41,003 nucleotides of DNA, from IMG/VR virus record IMGVR_UViG_3300049448_000412, positions 1 through 41,003 of that record. One strand, written 5' to 3'. Both the position numbers and the translations under genes were made by a program. Of the stretch, positions 1 to 7,500 are shown one piece after another. The notes under the pieces were generated by a model. It did no database searches. It was not told the origin of the DNA and saw only the letters and a program-made list of their open reading frames with translations. Each line of letters opens with the position of its first letter. Positions within the stretch are counted from its first letter, which is position 1. The stretch comes from a virus.

Positions 1-398
1 TGGAGAGCGACGACATCCTCAGGCGCGGGCAGGATCTGGCGCAGGCCATCGTAGCTGCGGCAGAAAAGCATGTGACCAGGGCGCAGGCCAACCTCGACCG
101 CGCCAAGTCGGTGGCCGATATCATTCTGGCCCAGACCAACGACGAGGTGCGGCGCATCAACACCAAGACCGCCAACGACAAGGCCGCCACCGAGAAGATC
201 CTGGAGGGCTACCGCATCATCGAGGAGAGCGGCGAGGAGCCGACCAAGCCCGCTCGGGAGTTGGAGTCGACCGACGCTATCCTGGACGACTTCGCAAATG
301 CTGACCGGATCATGGCCGACATGAACTACGGCAAGGAGATTCGCAAGCTCAACTCCACTTCACCATACGACGGCCGCAGGGGCGCAGACAGCAGGTGA
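1..398 (+). CDS. Coiled-coil-like hypothetical protein (5' end cut by window)
   Basis: The frame is open from the first bases of the window (codons begin at position 3) and ends at a TGA at 396-398. The two bases before that frame are TG, so the true start could be a codon spanning the window edge. The visible ~131 residues are hydrophilic, alternating Asp/Glu/Lys/Arg with Ala/Ile, consistent with long helices (AQANLDRAKSVADIILAQTND). No catalytic motif is visible. It is the first gene of the + strand early block and is followed 52 bp later by another small gene. I do not recognise the family; function unknown. Confidence 0.6.
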   Translation, partial: ESDDILRRGQDLAQAIVAAAEKHVTRAQANLDRAKSVADIILAQTNDEVRRINTKTANDKAATEKILEGYRIIEESGEEPTKPARELESTDAILDDFANADRIMADMNYGKEIRKLNSTSPYDGRRGADSR

Positions 399-450
399 GC
401 GCACCGGAGCACGGCGCATTCGGGAATAATGCGCACCAGAGGGGATGAAG

Positions 451-612
451 ATGGACGAACTAGCGCGGTGGCGGGAGATGAATGAGCGCAATGCCCGCAT
501 TCAGGCTCGCTACAACGAATTGATGCAGATAGGGAAACATGGACATTACGAAACCATGTTCCAGGTCGTCCGGGAAGAGATCGAGCGAGAGCGGGGCGCA
601 CTTACGGAATGA
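451..612 (+). CDS. Small hypothetical protein, 53 aa
   Basis: The ATG at 451 is preceded by a purine-rich AGAGGGG about ten bases upstream, and the frame runs 53 codons to TGA at 610-612. The product is charged and probably helical (MDELARWREMNERN near the start, REEIERERGALTE at the end). The next gene begins 9 bp downstream, so the two are likely co-transcribed. No domain is recognised. The competing antisense frames here lack a ribosome site and have low-complexity composition, so this short frame is preferred. Confidence 0.5.
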   Translation: MDELARWREMNERNARIQARYNELMQIGKHGHYETMFQVVREEIERERGALTE

Positions 613-621
613 GCTAACCGG

Positions 622-858
622 ATGACGGACGAGACCGGCGAGCGCGATACCCTGTACGTCACGGACGCGGAGCTGATCCGGCGCATGGGCGTGCCTGAGA
701 AGATTGCGCGGGAGGCCATCCGGGCGCTCGACGCGAACCGGGCCAGCGGTTTTCCCCAGAAGCAAAAGCTATTTGGGGACCGGCGATATTGGCCGGCGTG
801 CGTGGCTTGGTTCGACAAGACGAGCGGACTTATCCCCCACGAGCGCAAATCGGCTTGA
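622..858 (+). CDS. Small DNA-binding-like protein (excisionase/winged-helix type), 78 aa
   Basis: The protein has the look of a short helix-turn-helix or excisionase-type DNA binder: a T-D-A-E-L-I-R-R-M-G-V helix, a turn, a second helix K-I-A-R-E-A-I-R-A-L-D, then a basic wing (QKQKLFGDRRYWP). Such proteins in phages commonly act as recombination directionality factors or small regulators; which of these applies here is inference. It sits between a 53-aa gene and an XRE-like gene, upstream of the integrase. Its stop codon overlaps the -35 element proposed for the next gene. No strong Shine-Dalgarno is visible before the ATG. Confidence 0.5.
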   Translation: MTDETGERDTLYVTDAELIRRMGVPEKIAREAIRALDANRASGFPQKQKLFGDRRYWPACVAWFDKTSGLIPHERKSA

Positions 859-883
859 CGTAAGCGTATGCGCTGATTACATT
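855..883 (+). promoter_or_regulatory. Predicted sigma70-type promoter for the XRE-like gene
   Basis: TTGACG (855-860) and TACATT (878-883) are separated by exactly 17 bp. The ATG of the following gene is at 891, only 7 bp after the -10 box, so the predicted transcript would start at or next to the start codon. The pattern is seen in the sequence; activity is inferred. Confidence 0.45.
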
Positions 884-890
884 CGGCAGC

Positions 891-1100
891 ATGGCAATTT
901 ATATAACCGATGAAGAAATTGTTGCGGTCGTAAAGAAGCAGATCGGCCATAGCTCCCAAAAGGAGTGGGCTGAAAAGGCCGGGATATCGGCCGCCTACCT
1001 CTCTGACTTTCTGCTCGGTAGGCGTCGCCCCGGTCCGGCCATTCTTCGCGGCGCTGGGTTCTCGGTGACCCCCTATTATCGGAAGCTTTCCCATGACTGA
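891..1100 (+). CDS. XRE/Cro-like helix-turn-helix protein, 69 aa
   Basis: Residues ~21-45 form a typical XRE helix-turn-helix: S-S-Q-K-E-W-A-E-K-A-G-I-S-A-A-Y-L-S-D-F-L, followed by the GRRRPGP turn. At 69 aa it is the size of a Cro-type regulator with no dimerisation or cleavage domain. It could act as the lysogeny switch protein or simply as an autoregulator. There is no convincing Shine-Dalgarno before the ATG, and a promoter lies directly upstream, which suggests a leaderless message. It lies in the early + strand block before the coiled-coil gene and integrase. Confidence 0.6.
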   Translation: MAIYITDEEIVAVVKKQIGHSSQKEWAEKAGISAAYLSDFLLGRRRPGPAILRGAGFSVTPYYRKLSHD

Positions 1101-1127
1101 TCACGCCAAAGGACATCGAGGCATCCC

Positions 1128-1454
1128 ATGAGCGATGACGATTTTCGCACCATCCTGCGGGCCATAGACGGGTTGCAGGCCGAGTTCGCGCCCGTCCGCG
1201 AGCAACTTAAGATAATCGAGATAAAAGTCAGCGGTATTCCGCTGATAGCTGAGTCAACCCACGACTTGCGTCGCGACCTGCGAATGGTGAAGGCCGCCAT
1301 CAACGACATGGCGCGCGTCAACATCACGGGTGGAGAGGTCGCGGCCATGCACGACGACATCGACCGCGTGCAAACCAGACAGGATCAGATCGAGACCCGC
1401 CTCGCCACCGTCGAACGGCTTCTCGCCGATACCGGAGCTTCCGATGAGCGATAG
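1128..1454 (+). CDS. Coiled-coil hypothetical protein, 108 aa
   Basis: The whole protein is predicted helical with heptad-like spacing (LRAIDGLQAEFAPVREQLK near the N-terminus; DDIDRVQTRQDQIETRLATV near the C-terminus). There are no membrane segments and no enzymatic motifs. The last 11 bases overlap the start of the integrase gene, so the two are probably translated together. I do not recognise a named family. A role as an oligomeric accessory to the integrase or the switch region is possible but purely contextual. Confidence 0.55.
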   Translation: MSDDDFRTILRAIDGLQAEFAPVREQLKIIEIKVSGIPLIAESTHDLRRDLRMVKAAINDMARVNITGGEVAAMHDDIDRVQTRQDQIETRLATVERLLADTGASDER

Positions 1455-2673
1455 ACCGAAAGTCGCAGACGCTCCCGGCCTCGTTTGGGCGCCCCGCAAA
1501 TCCGGGTGGGTGGCCGAATGGCACGCCCGCACCGATCTGATCAAGCGGGGCTTCCTGCCCCAGCGCGCCCGCGTCTGGGTCGGGGAATGGCCCTCCGAGA
1601 CGGACTGCGCCCTGATCTCCGACCAATGCACCCGCCTCCAGACCGAAATGCTGGTCTGGGGCCGCGGCGGCATCCCGGTGATCGCAGACGCCTTCGACGG
1701 CACGCTGGGCAGCCTGATCCGGCTCTACCAGACCGACAAGGATTCCTCGTATCAGGAGCTTCGCTACGCGAGCCGGATGAACGACGACAGCCGGTGCAAG
1801 CTGATCGCCAGGGATTACGGCGACACGCTGCTTTCGGACATCGACGCCCGCATGATCAAGGATTGGTGGCGGGCGTGGACCTCGGACGGCCGGACCCCGT
1901 CGGCCCATGGCAAGGTCGGGCAGCTCCGCACACTCTTCGCGTTCGGCTCCACCTTGGTCGGAAAGCGAGGAGATCCCGAATGTCGGCGGTTGCGCGAGGA
2001 TGCCGGGCTGCTGCGCTTCAAGATGGGCAAGCCCCGGAAGGAATACATCACGGCGACCCAGGCACTCGCCATCATCGCCAAGGCCCACGAGCTCGGCCGC
2101 CACTCGATCGCGCTCGCCCAGGCGTTCCAGTTCGAGTGCACCCTGCGGCAAAAGGATGTGATCGGGGAATGGGTCCCGATGGGCGAGCCGGAACTGTCGG
2201 ATGTCCATGACGGTCAATGGAAGTGGCTTCGGGGTCTCCGGGGCGAAGAGATCGACGCCAATTTGATCCTGCGCCACATGACCAGCAAACGGCAGAAGCC
2301 GGTCGAGGTCGATCTGCGCTTGGCCCCGATGGTCATGGCGGAACTGGATCTAGCCGGCAAGTTCCCCGAGAAGGGCCCGCTGATCATTTGCGAGGCGACC
2401 GGAGTGGCGTGGCAAGCCAAGAACTTCCGCGAGAAGTGGCGCAAGGTCGCGACTGCGGCCGGAGTTCCAAACCACGTTTGGAACATGGACAGCCGGGCCG
2501 GCGCGATCACGGAAGGGACGGACGTTGCCGCCATGGATGACGTTCGCCGCACCGCGACCCACAGCAACGTCAGCCAGACCCAAGCCTACTCGCGGGACGA
2601 CACCAAGGCGATTGCCAGGGTCATGAAGGGCCGTGCCGCAAGCCGGAACAAGGCGGGAACGGATGCGCCGTAA
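1444..2673 (+). CDS. Tyrosine recombinase, phage integrase (409 aa)
   Basis: Site-specific recombinase expected to integrate the phage genome by strand exchange between attP and attB. The ATG at 1444 is chosen because GGAG lies just upstream and the frame upstream of it is antisense-like filler. Conserved residues: Arg235 in TLRQKDVI, Arg351 in MDSRAGA, His373 in ATHSN and the nucleophile Tyr382 in QAYSR; the His-to-Tyr spacing of nine fits the family. The His usually found three residues before the second Arg is replaced by Met (NMDSR), a known kind of variation. The N-terminal ~200 residues correspond to arm/core-binding domains. The 177-bp downstream gap (2674-2850) would be a natural place for attP, but no att core can be identified from one sequence. 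Confidence 0.88.
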   Translation: MSDRPKVADAPGLVWAPRKSGWVAEWHARTDLIKRGFLPQRARVWVGEWPSETDCALISDQCTRLQTEMLVWGRGGIPVIADAFDGTLGSLIRLYQTDKDSSYQELRYASRMNDDSRCKLIARDYGDTLLSDIDARMIKDWWRAWTSDGRTPSAHGKVGQLRTLFAFGSTLVGKRGDPECRRLREDAGLLRFKMGKPRKEYITATQALAIIAKAHELGRHSIALAQAFQFECTLRQKDVIGEWVPMGEPELSDVHDGQWKWLRGLRGEEIDANLILRHMTSKRQKPVEVDLRLAPMVMAELDLAGKFPEKGPLIICEATGVAWQAKNFREKWRKVATAAGVPNHVWNMDSRAGAITEGTDVAAMDDVRRTATHSNVSQTQAYSRDDTKAIARVMKGRAASRNKAGTDAP

Positions 2674-2850
2674 ATCACCGTAAACGCAACGCGAACATCG
2701 ATGACTAGCATACACTACCAGGATCTAGCGATTTCAATTGGTTAAGGGGTGTTTCCGCTCAGCGCCCAAAAGCGCGGGGCCATTGGAATCATTGAATGTC
2801 AGTAGCGATTGAACAGGCAACGCGGCGCCTAGAGCCGCAGGAGGCGGAAG

Positions 2851-3099
2851 ATGGCGGACGGAACGGTTCGATGCTTCATGGACGGCATCGATTGGCAGCA
2901 CCAACTCGAGGCCGACGCGGACGGAACAGCTCTTTTCCCGAGCGAAGATTCCCTCCGCAAGGCCAAGACCTGCCTTGCTGGCGGGTGCGGTGTTGTCGAG
3001 GTCGAAGTTCGGCTGATCCGATGGGTTGAACCACAGAATTTGGAATATCACGACCAGAAGGCAATAAGCCGCCACATGGCGCAAGGAGAGGATTGTTGA
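2851..3099 (+). CDS. Hypothetical protein, 82 aa
   Basis: A strong AGGAGG ends six bases before the ATG at 2851, which makes this frame convincing. The product (MADGTVRCFMDGIDWQHQ at the start) is a small, acidic soluble protein with four cysteines and no recognised motif. It is the last + strand gene of the early block and converges on the - strand late genes. Its TGA (3097-3099) is immediately followed by the parS-like palindrome. Function unknown. Confidence 0.6.
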   Translation: MADGTVRCFMDGIDWQHQLEADADGTALFPSEDSLRKAKTCLAGGCGVVEVEVRLIRWVEPQNLEYHDQKAISRHMAQGEDC

Positions 3100-3113
3100 G
3101 TTTCACGTGAAAC
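3100..3113. promoter_or_regulatory. parS-like palindrome (ParB-type centromere site)
   Basis: GTTTCACGTGAAAC is a perfect 14-bp palindrome identical to the inner 14 bp of the bacterial chromosomal parS consensus (TGTTTCACGTGAAACA); only the two outermost bases differ (A and G here). It lies between convergent genes, outside any coding sequence. The match is seen directly; binding by a host or phage ParB is inference. No ParB gene is visible in the window. Confidence 0.7.
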
Positions 3114-3124
3114 GCCGCGACGAT

Positions 3125-3319
3125 TTATTTGCGCAAGGCTTTTGGATAGTCCTTGCCGAGCCATTGCCGTCCATCCTTGGGTCCGTATGACTCGGGAATG
3201 AATTCCTGCCCTGCACGCACAGCGGCACGCTGTCGCCGGTTTTCCACCTGCTTGAAAGCCTTTTCGCTGCGCTCGGTGGTGAAGCCGGCGATCGGGGTCT
3301 TTTTATGCGATCTGGTCAT
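3125..3319 (-). CDS. Small phage-associated hypothetical protein, 64 aa
   Basis: The start chosen is the ATG at 3319; the longer upstream frame has the arginine/serine-rich look of antisense filler. The product is very basic. Its N-terminus, HKKTPIAGFTTERSEKAFK, resembles a short protein family that I associate with phages and prophages of Rhizobiales, followed by a basic helix (ENRRQRAAVRAG). It is the last - strand gene of the late series. Function unknown; a nucleic-acid-associated or virion role would fit its charge. No clear Shine-Dalgarno. Confidence 0.55.
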   Translation of the reverse strand: MTRSHKKTPIAGFTTERSEKAFKQVENRRQRAAVRAGQEFIPESYGPKDGRQWLGKDYPKALRK

Positions 3320-3353
3320 GGGCCATTTATGCTCGGCTTTGGGTGTGTGCGCA

Positions 3354-3478
3354 ATGAATGGTCCCGCAAGAAGCTTCTGAGTGCCACACTCCGCAGATCG
3401 GTCTGATGTCAACCAACGAGAGAGTTTGACCGTCCTTGGCTTTCCCGAGCTATGTGATTCGGGACAGGAACCATTCAT
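3354..3478. repeat. 9-bp inverted repeat in the gap before the last late gene
   Basis: ATGAATGGT (3354-3362) and its exact reverse complement ACCATTCAT (3470-3478) bracket about 107 bp in the 190-bp intergenic gap 3320-3509. Flanking GTCCC and GGGAC partly extend the match. No ORF with a ribosome site is seen in the gap. Confidence 0.35.
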
Positions 3479-3509
3479 CGCCCGTCGGCACTCGGAACTC
3501 CTGGGTAAA

Positions 3510-3827
3510 TCAGGCGCGCGGTTTAATCGCGGGCAATGACTTATCCTTGGTGGTGTTCGACATCTCGCCCGTTTTGCCAGACTTAGCATAGCTTTGGCGC
3601 TCGATGTTCTCGCGGAATTGGTCTGCAGTTTTCATGAATCGGCTCGCCTGCGTTTGGATCACCGGCCCCCCCGCGGCATAGCTGGCGGGCATCGGCCCGG
3701 TGCCCTTGCTCAGCCGAGGCGCTCGAGGCGGCCGCGGAAGCGCCGGTCCGGTGCCGGGGAGCTTGTTGCTAGCGATATTCGCGAACATTGCCTTGCGGGC
3801 TGCTGGGTCCATGGCCATGGTCATCAT
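3510..3827 (-). CDS. Hypothetical virion-associated protein with an AAGGPV motif, 105 aa
   Basis: The start at 3827 forms an ATGA overlap with the stop of the upstream 68-aa gene, indicating coupled translation. The N-terminus (MDPAARKAMFANIAS) is helical. The middle is Pro-rich and contains S-Y-A-A-G-G-P-V, the same short motif that recurs in the 1174-aa and 321-aa late proteins. The C-terminus is basic. This sharing suggests a virion or virion-assembly protein. No enzymatic feature is seen. Confidence 0.6.
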   Translation of the reverse strand: MMTMAMDPAARKAMFANIASNKLPGTGPALPRPPRAPRLSKGTGPMPASYAAGGPVIQTQASRFMKTADQFRENIERQSYAKSGKTGEMSNTTKDKSLPAIKPRA

Positions 3828-4030
3828 CCTTTCTTCGGTTTGGGCGGAAGCTTGGCACCGGCACGCCGAGCTGTATCGAGTGCGATCGCGATTGCTTGCT
3901 TGCGCGGCTTGTTTGCGGCCAACTCGGTTTTGATGTTCTTGCCGATCGACGCTTTCGATCCGGACTTGTCAAGCGGCACGACTGCTCTCCTTTTTCGCTT
4001 TCCAGCGATCACGTTGCTCGGGTTGGGCAT
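3824..4030 (-). CDS. Small basic protein, DUF6496-like, 68 aa
   Basis: Residues ~28-58 (SIGKNIKTELAANKPRKQ, then AIAIALDTARRAG) match the pattern of the small DUF6496-type proteins common in phages: an SxGxNI turn followed by an amphipathic helix ending in ARRAG. The protein is strongly basic. Its 5' end lies beside the proposed promoter of the antisense HNH gene, so the two transcription units overlap head to head. The ATG at 4030 has no good Shine-Dalgarno. Function unknown. Confidence 0.6.
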   Translation of the reverse strand: MPNPSNVIAGKRKRRAVVPLDKSGSKASIGKNIKTELAANKPRKQAIAIALDTARRAGAKLPPKPKKG

Positions 4031-4041
4031 ACTGATACAAT
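4014..4041 (+). promoter_or_regulatory. Possible promoter for the HNH endonuclease gene
   Basis: TTGCTC (4014-4019) and TACAAT (4036-4041), spaced 16 bp, lie 20 bp before the HNH ATG, with an AGGAGA ribosome site between. Because the gene is antisense to the late series it needs its own promoter. Prediction only. Confidence 0.35.
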
Positions 4042-4061
4042 CGACGGACAGGAGAGCACCG

Positions 4062-4568
4062 ATGTCCGACCCGCTTAAGCGCGCCCTGCATTATGATCAA
4101 ATCACCGGTCAGTTCTATTGGAGAATTCGTGTCGGTAGAGGGAGCCGCAGCAGATATCCTGGCGATATTGCTGGAACGTCGAGAAGGGGTGGGTACATCC
4201 AGATTGGCTATGCCAATAAACTCTATCCAGCGCATCGGTTGGCGTGGTTTTTCATGACCGGTGCTTGGCCGCCGCGTTATCTGCAGATCGAGCACCGCGA
4301 CAGTAATCCGTCGAATAATAGCTGGGCAAACCTGTTTGCGGTCCCCGATGCGAAGAACAAACAAAATTTGAATGACAGGCTGCGAAAAGACAATCGCAGC
4401 GGTTGCCGAGGTGTATCGCAACGGCCGGACGGGAGGTGGCATGCTCGTATTACGGTTGATGGACGCACTATTCTTCTTGGCGATTATATTGACTTGGAGC
4501 AAGCGGTGATGGTTCGTAAAAACGCTGAACGCCGTTATTTGGACCATGACCGGCTTCCCCTAAGCTAG
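4062..4568 (+). CDS. HNH homing endonuclease with AP2 domain, 168 aa
   Basis: A free-standing phage HNH nuclease. Residues ~57-92 carry the HNH fold: AHRLAW, then IEHRDSNPSNN and W-A-N-L. Residues ~111-150 form an AP2 DNA-binding domain (NRSGCRGVSQR, DGRWHARI, LGDYIDLEQA). AGGAGA precedes the ATG. It lies antisense in the late gene series between the 1338-aa and 68-aa genes. Its TAG shares the palindrome CTAG with the TAG of the 1338-aa gene on the other strand, so the insertion leaves both neighbours intact. It is visibly less GC-rich than its neighbours, as expected for a mobile gene. Family assignment is confident; homing activity is inferred. Confidence 0.85.
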   Translation: MSDPLKRALHYDQITGQFYWRIRVGRGSRSRYPGDIAGTSRRGGYIQIGYANKLYPAHRLAWFFMTGAWPPRYLQIEHRDSNPSNNSWANLFAVPDAKNKQNLNDRLRKDNRSGCRGVSQRPDGRWHARITVDGRTILLGDYIDLEQAVMVRKNAERRYLDHDRLPLS

Positions 4569-7500
4569 GGCGGAGGCTGGAGTGCTGCAGCTGCCTGCGG
4601 CTGATGCGCCGCATTCCAAGCGACCTTAGTCGCTTTCAGCGCATGGGGGAGATAGCGCACTCGCTCGGCTGGTGAGGCTTCATCCAGTACGGCGGTTTGT
4701 TCCTGTTGCGGCAATTTCGAGAACATAAATTGATCGCCAGCCAGCTTCCCGGTTGCCACCATGCTCTTGCCCGTAATGCCCGCCTTTTGCGCTGCCGCGT
4801 AGGCGGCGTTCAGCTCATCCGAATTACCGTGCTGCTTGGCCAGCAATATCTGGCTGCGCGCCGCCTGCTGGGCCTGGGTGACATCCTCGTCCTGATACGG
4901 CCGTGTTTCCGGAGCGACGAAGCGCTGGTAGAGATAACCGATCCGGTTCTGAATTGCCGACCGGTTGGCGTAAGCCGGCGCCGGACCGAAGCCAAGATAG
5001 GCCAAGGGTGTCTCGATCGGCTGGCCACCGGTTTCCTGGGCGCGCTGAGCGCCAGACACCGACATGGGCGATAGCTGCCCGGTCGCGATGTGCTTCATCG
5101 CCTGCTCGATCTGCTGGTAGCCCGGCGCATTGGTGTCCCAGATTTCACGGCCGAAATAGTCCCGGTTCTCCCAGAGTTCCTTCAGCGGCTGGAACAGCGT
5201 CTTGTTCCATAGCATGGCGCCTGCACCTCCAAGCGTACCGCCGATGCCGCCGCCTTGTTCCTCAATGTGCTTCTGCAGCATCGGAATTTCGCGCAGGTAG
5301 AACATGGTCGAGAGGCGCCGCGGTGAGCCATCAGGATTGACCCCGCCGACCCGCGGGAAAATGCAGTCGGACAAGTCCTTTGGATCCTCGCCGGACAGCA
5401 TCTTGGTCATCACCCCGCCGATGAGTGCGGCGGTGCCCATGTAGATGCTGGCAAACTTGATCTTATTGGTTGCATCACGGGCGATCTGCCGGGCCGCATT
5501 CGGGGCCATGCCTGGAACTATCCGGCCCAGCGGGCGGGTGGCGGCCTCAACGGCGGCCCCCCCGAACTCGCGGGCAAAGCCTAGGTTCCAGCCCAGCGAC
5601 AGGAAGGAGCCGATGCTGGCATCCTTGACATAGCGGTTCCAAAATAGGCCGCCGTAGAACATCTCGCCGAACCGGTTGTCGACGCTCTTAGCGATCGCCC
5701 GCAGCGCGATTCCACGCTTCGCCGGATCGTTATAGAGATCAGGCCGCCGTTCCGCGAACGCCGCCACGTCGTTGAGGTAGGCCGCAGTTTTGAGGTGTGG
5801 AATCCACTGCTCAAAAAGAGGCTTCTGGATCTGATGGATTGCAAAACGAAGGCCCTCATAGCCGACCTTGAGCGGGCTCATGTCTTGCCATGCCTGGGTA
5901 AGTTTCCGTCCGGCATCAGTGCTCAACTCTTTCGACAGCATCGGCGCGAAGCCGCCGTCTTCCATATCCCGGACGGCGATCCTGCCCTCCGGCGTCCGGG
6001 CGCCATCGCCCAAAAGCCACTGGGCCCGTCCCATCTCGCCGATGGGTTGTCGAAGCGAAACGGCCTGGCCGAAGCTCTTGAGTGCACCAGCGAGATCGCC
6101 AGTTAGCGCTTGGTCGGTCGCCCGCGCGACGCTACTGGAGAAATTGATGTGGGCGACGTGCAAGGGGTGAAAGAGGCTGAGCGCAAGCTTTACTGGTACC
6201 CAAGCGGCCTTGAACCCCATCCAGCCCCTGAATGCATCGCCTGCAAGACCCTGATCGGCCCATAGCCCCCTCGCCGCAACGGTGTTGTTCCACAACGGAA
6301 GGACATCGGGTGCAATCGCCCATTGCTTGCGGTCCGGAGCGTTGATGATCTGCCAGCCCATGCGCGACAACGCTTTCATTGCCTGCGGATCAGCGCCTTC
6401 AGTCCGGTCAGCCATCCCGGTTTTCTTCAAGCTATCGAGCAGCTCCATGGTATTGCGCATGTCGGCGCCCGCCATGAGCCGCGCACGAACTAGTAGTTCC
6501 GGATTGGTAGACTTGAGCTTGTAGCCGGCGGCCAGGCCGTGCTCGATCAGATCGATTGTGCGGGCTTTCTGGAACCCGGTCGGGCCGATGGTTTGCCGCA
6601 TGTAGTCGGCGATCGGGGCCTGCCCCGTATTAGGTCTCTCCCAAAGATGGGGAAAATAGTCCTCGATATAGCCGGCCTTGGAGCCGTATTGCTTCTCCAG
6701 CGTGTAAGCAGCATCGAGCATCTTGGAGTAGGTTTGCGCCAGCGTCCGAAACACGGGGTTCTGCGGCTGCCGCTTGTTCTCGATATCGGACAGGAAGCCA
6801 ACCCGATCAGCTTCCGGTGTTTTATTCCACAGAGCCTCGCGCTTCAGGCCATCATTGATGATCCGGTCATCTTCCCCCTGCGTTGATACAGCACGTTTGG
6901 CGAACAGCGGATCGGCCTCGAACGCCCTCGGGCTGATCGTCTCGGGCTGGAACGTCTCCTTGTAGGACCGTATCAGCTTGCGCAGTGCCTGGAAGCGCTG
7001 CGGCTGGGTTGGAGGAAGCGGCGTTATGGACCCCGGAGGCGGCCCTCCAGGCCCTCCAGGCGGGGGTGGCTTGCCGCCTGCACCGCCACCACCTGCGTCG
7101 CTGATGGGCCCTTCGGGTGGCGGCGCACCAGGCTCCGGACCGCGCAGCACATCGCCCGGCCGCTGCTCGGCGGCAACCGATGGGGCTGCGGGAGTTGCCG
7201 GAGCTGCCGGCTCTTGTTCCGGCGGCGGGGCTGCAGCTTCACCCCCGGGCGCCATCTTGGCGCGGATCGCTGCGTCCAGCGCTGGGTCGGGGACTAGTCC
7301 CTCGGTGCCCCCCCCCTGCTGGACGGCGGCCGCAGCTGGTTGTTCGAGTGGTTTGGACTGCGATCGGAAGTGATCCTGCCATTGCTTGTCTGGAAGAACA
7401 TATTCGTCAGTACCGCCATGCCCTTGAGCAAATTTATTAAGATCAGCAGGGGTAATATCGATGTAATTTACGTCACCGTATTTTTGGGCTTTCGCTAGAT

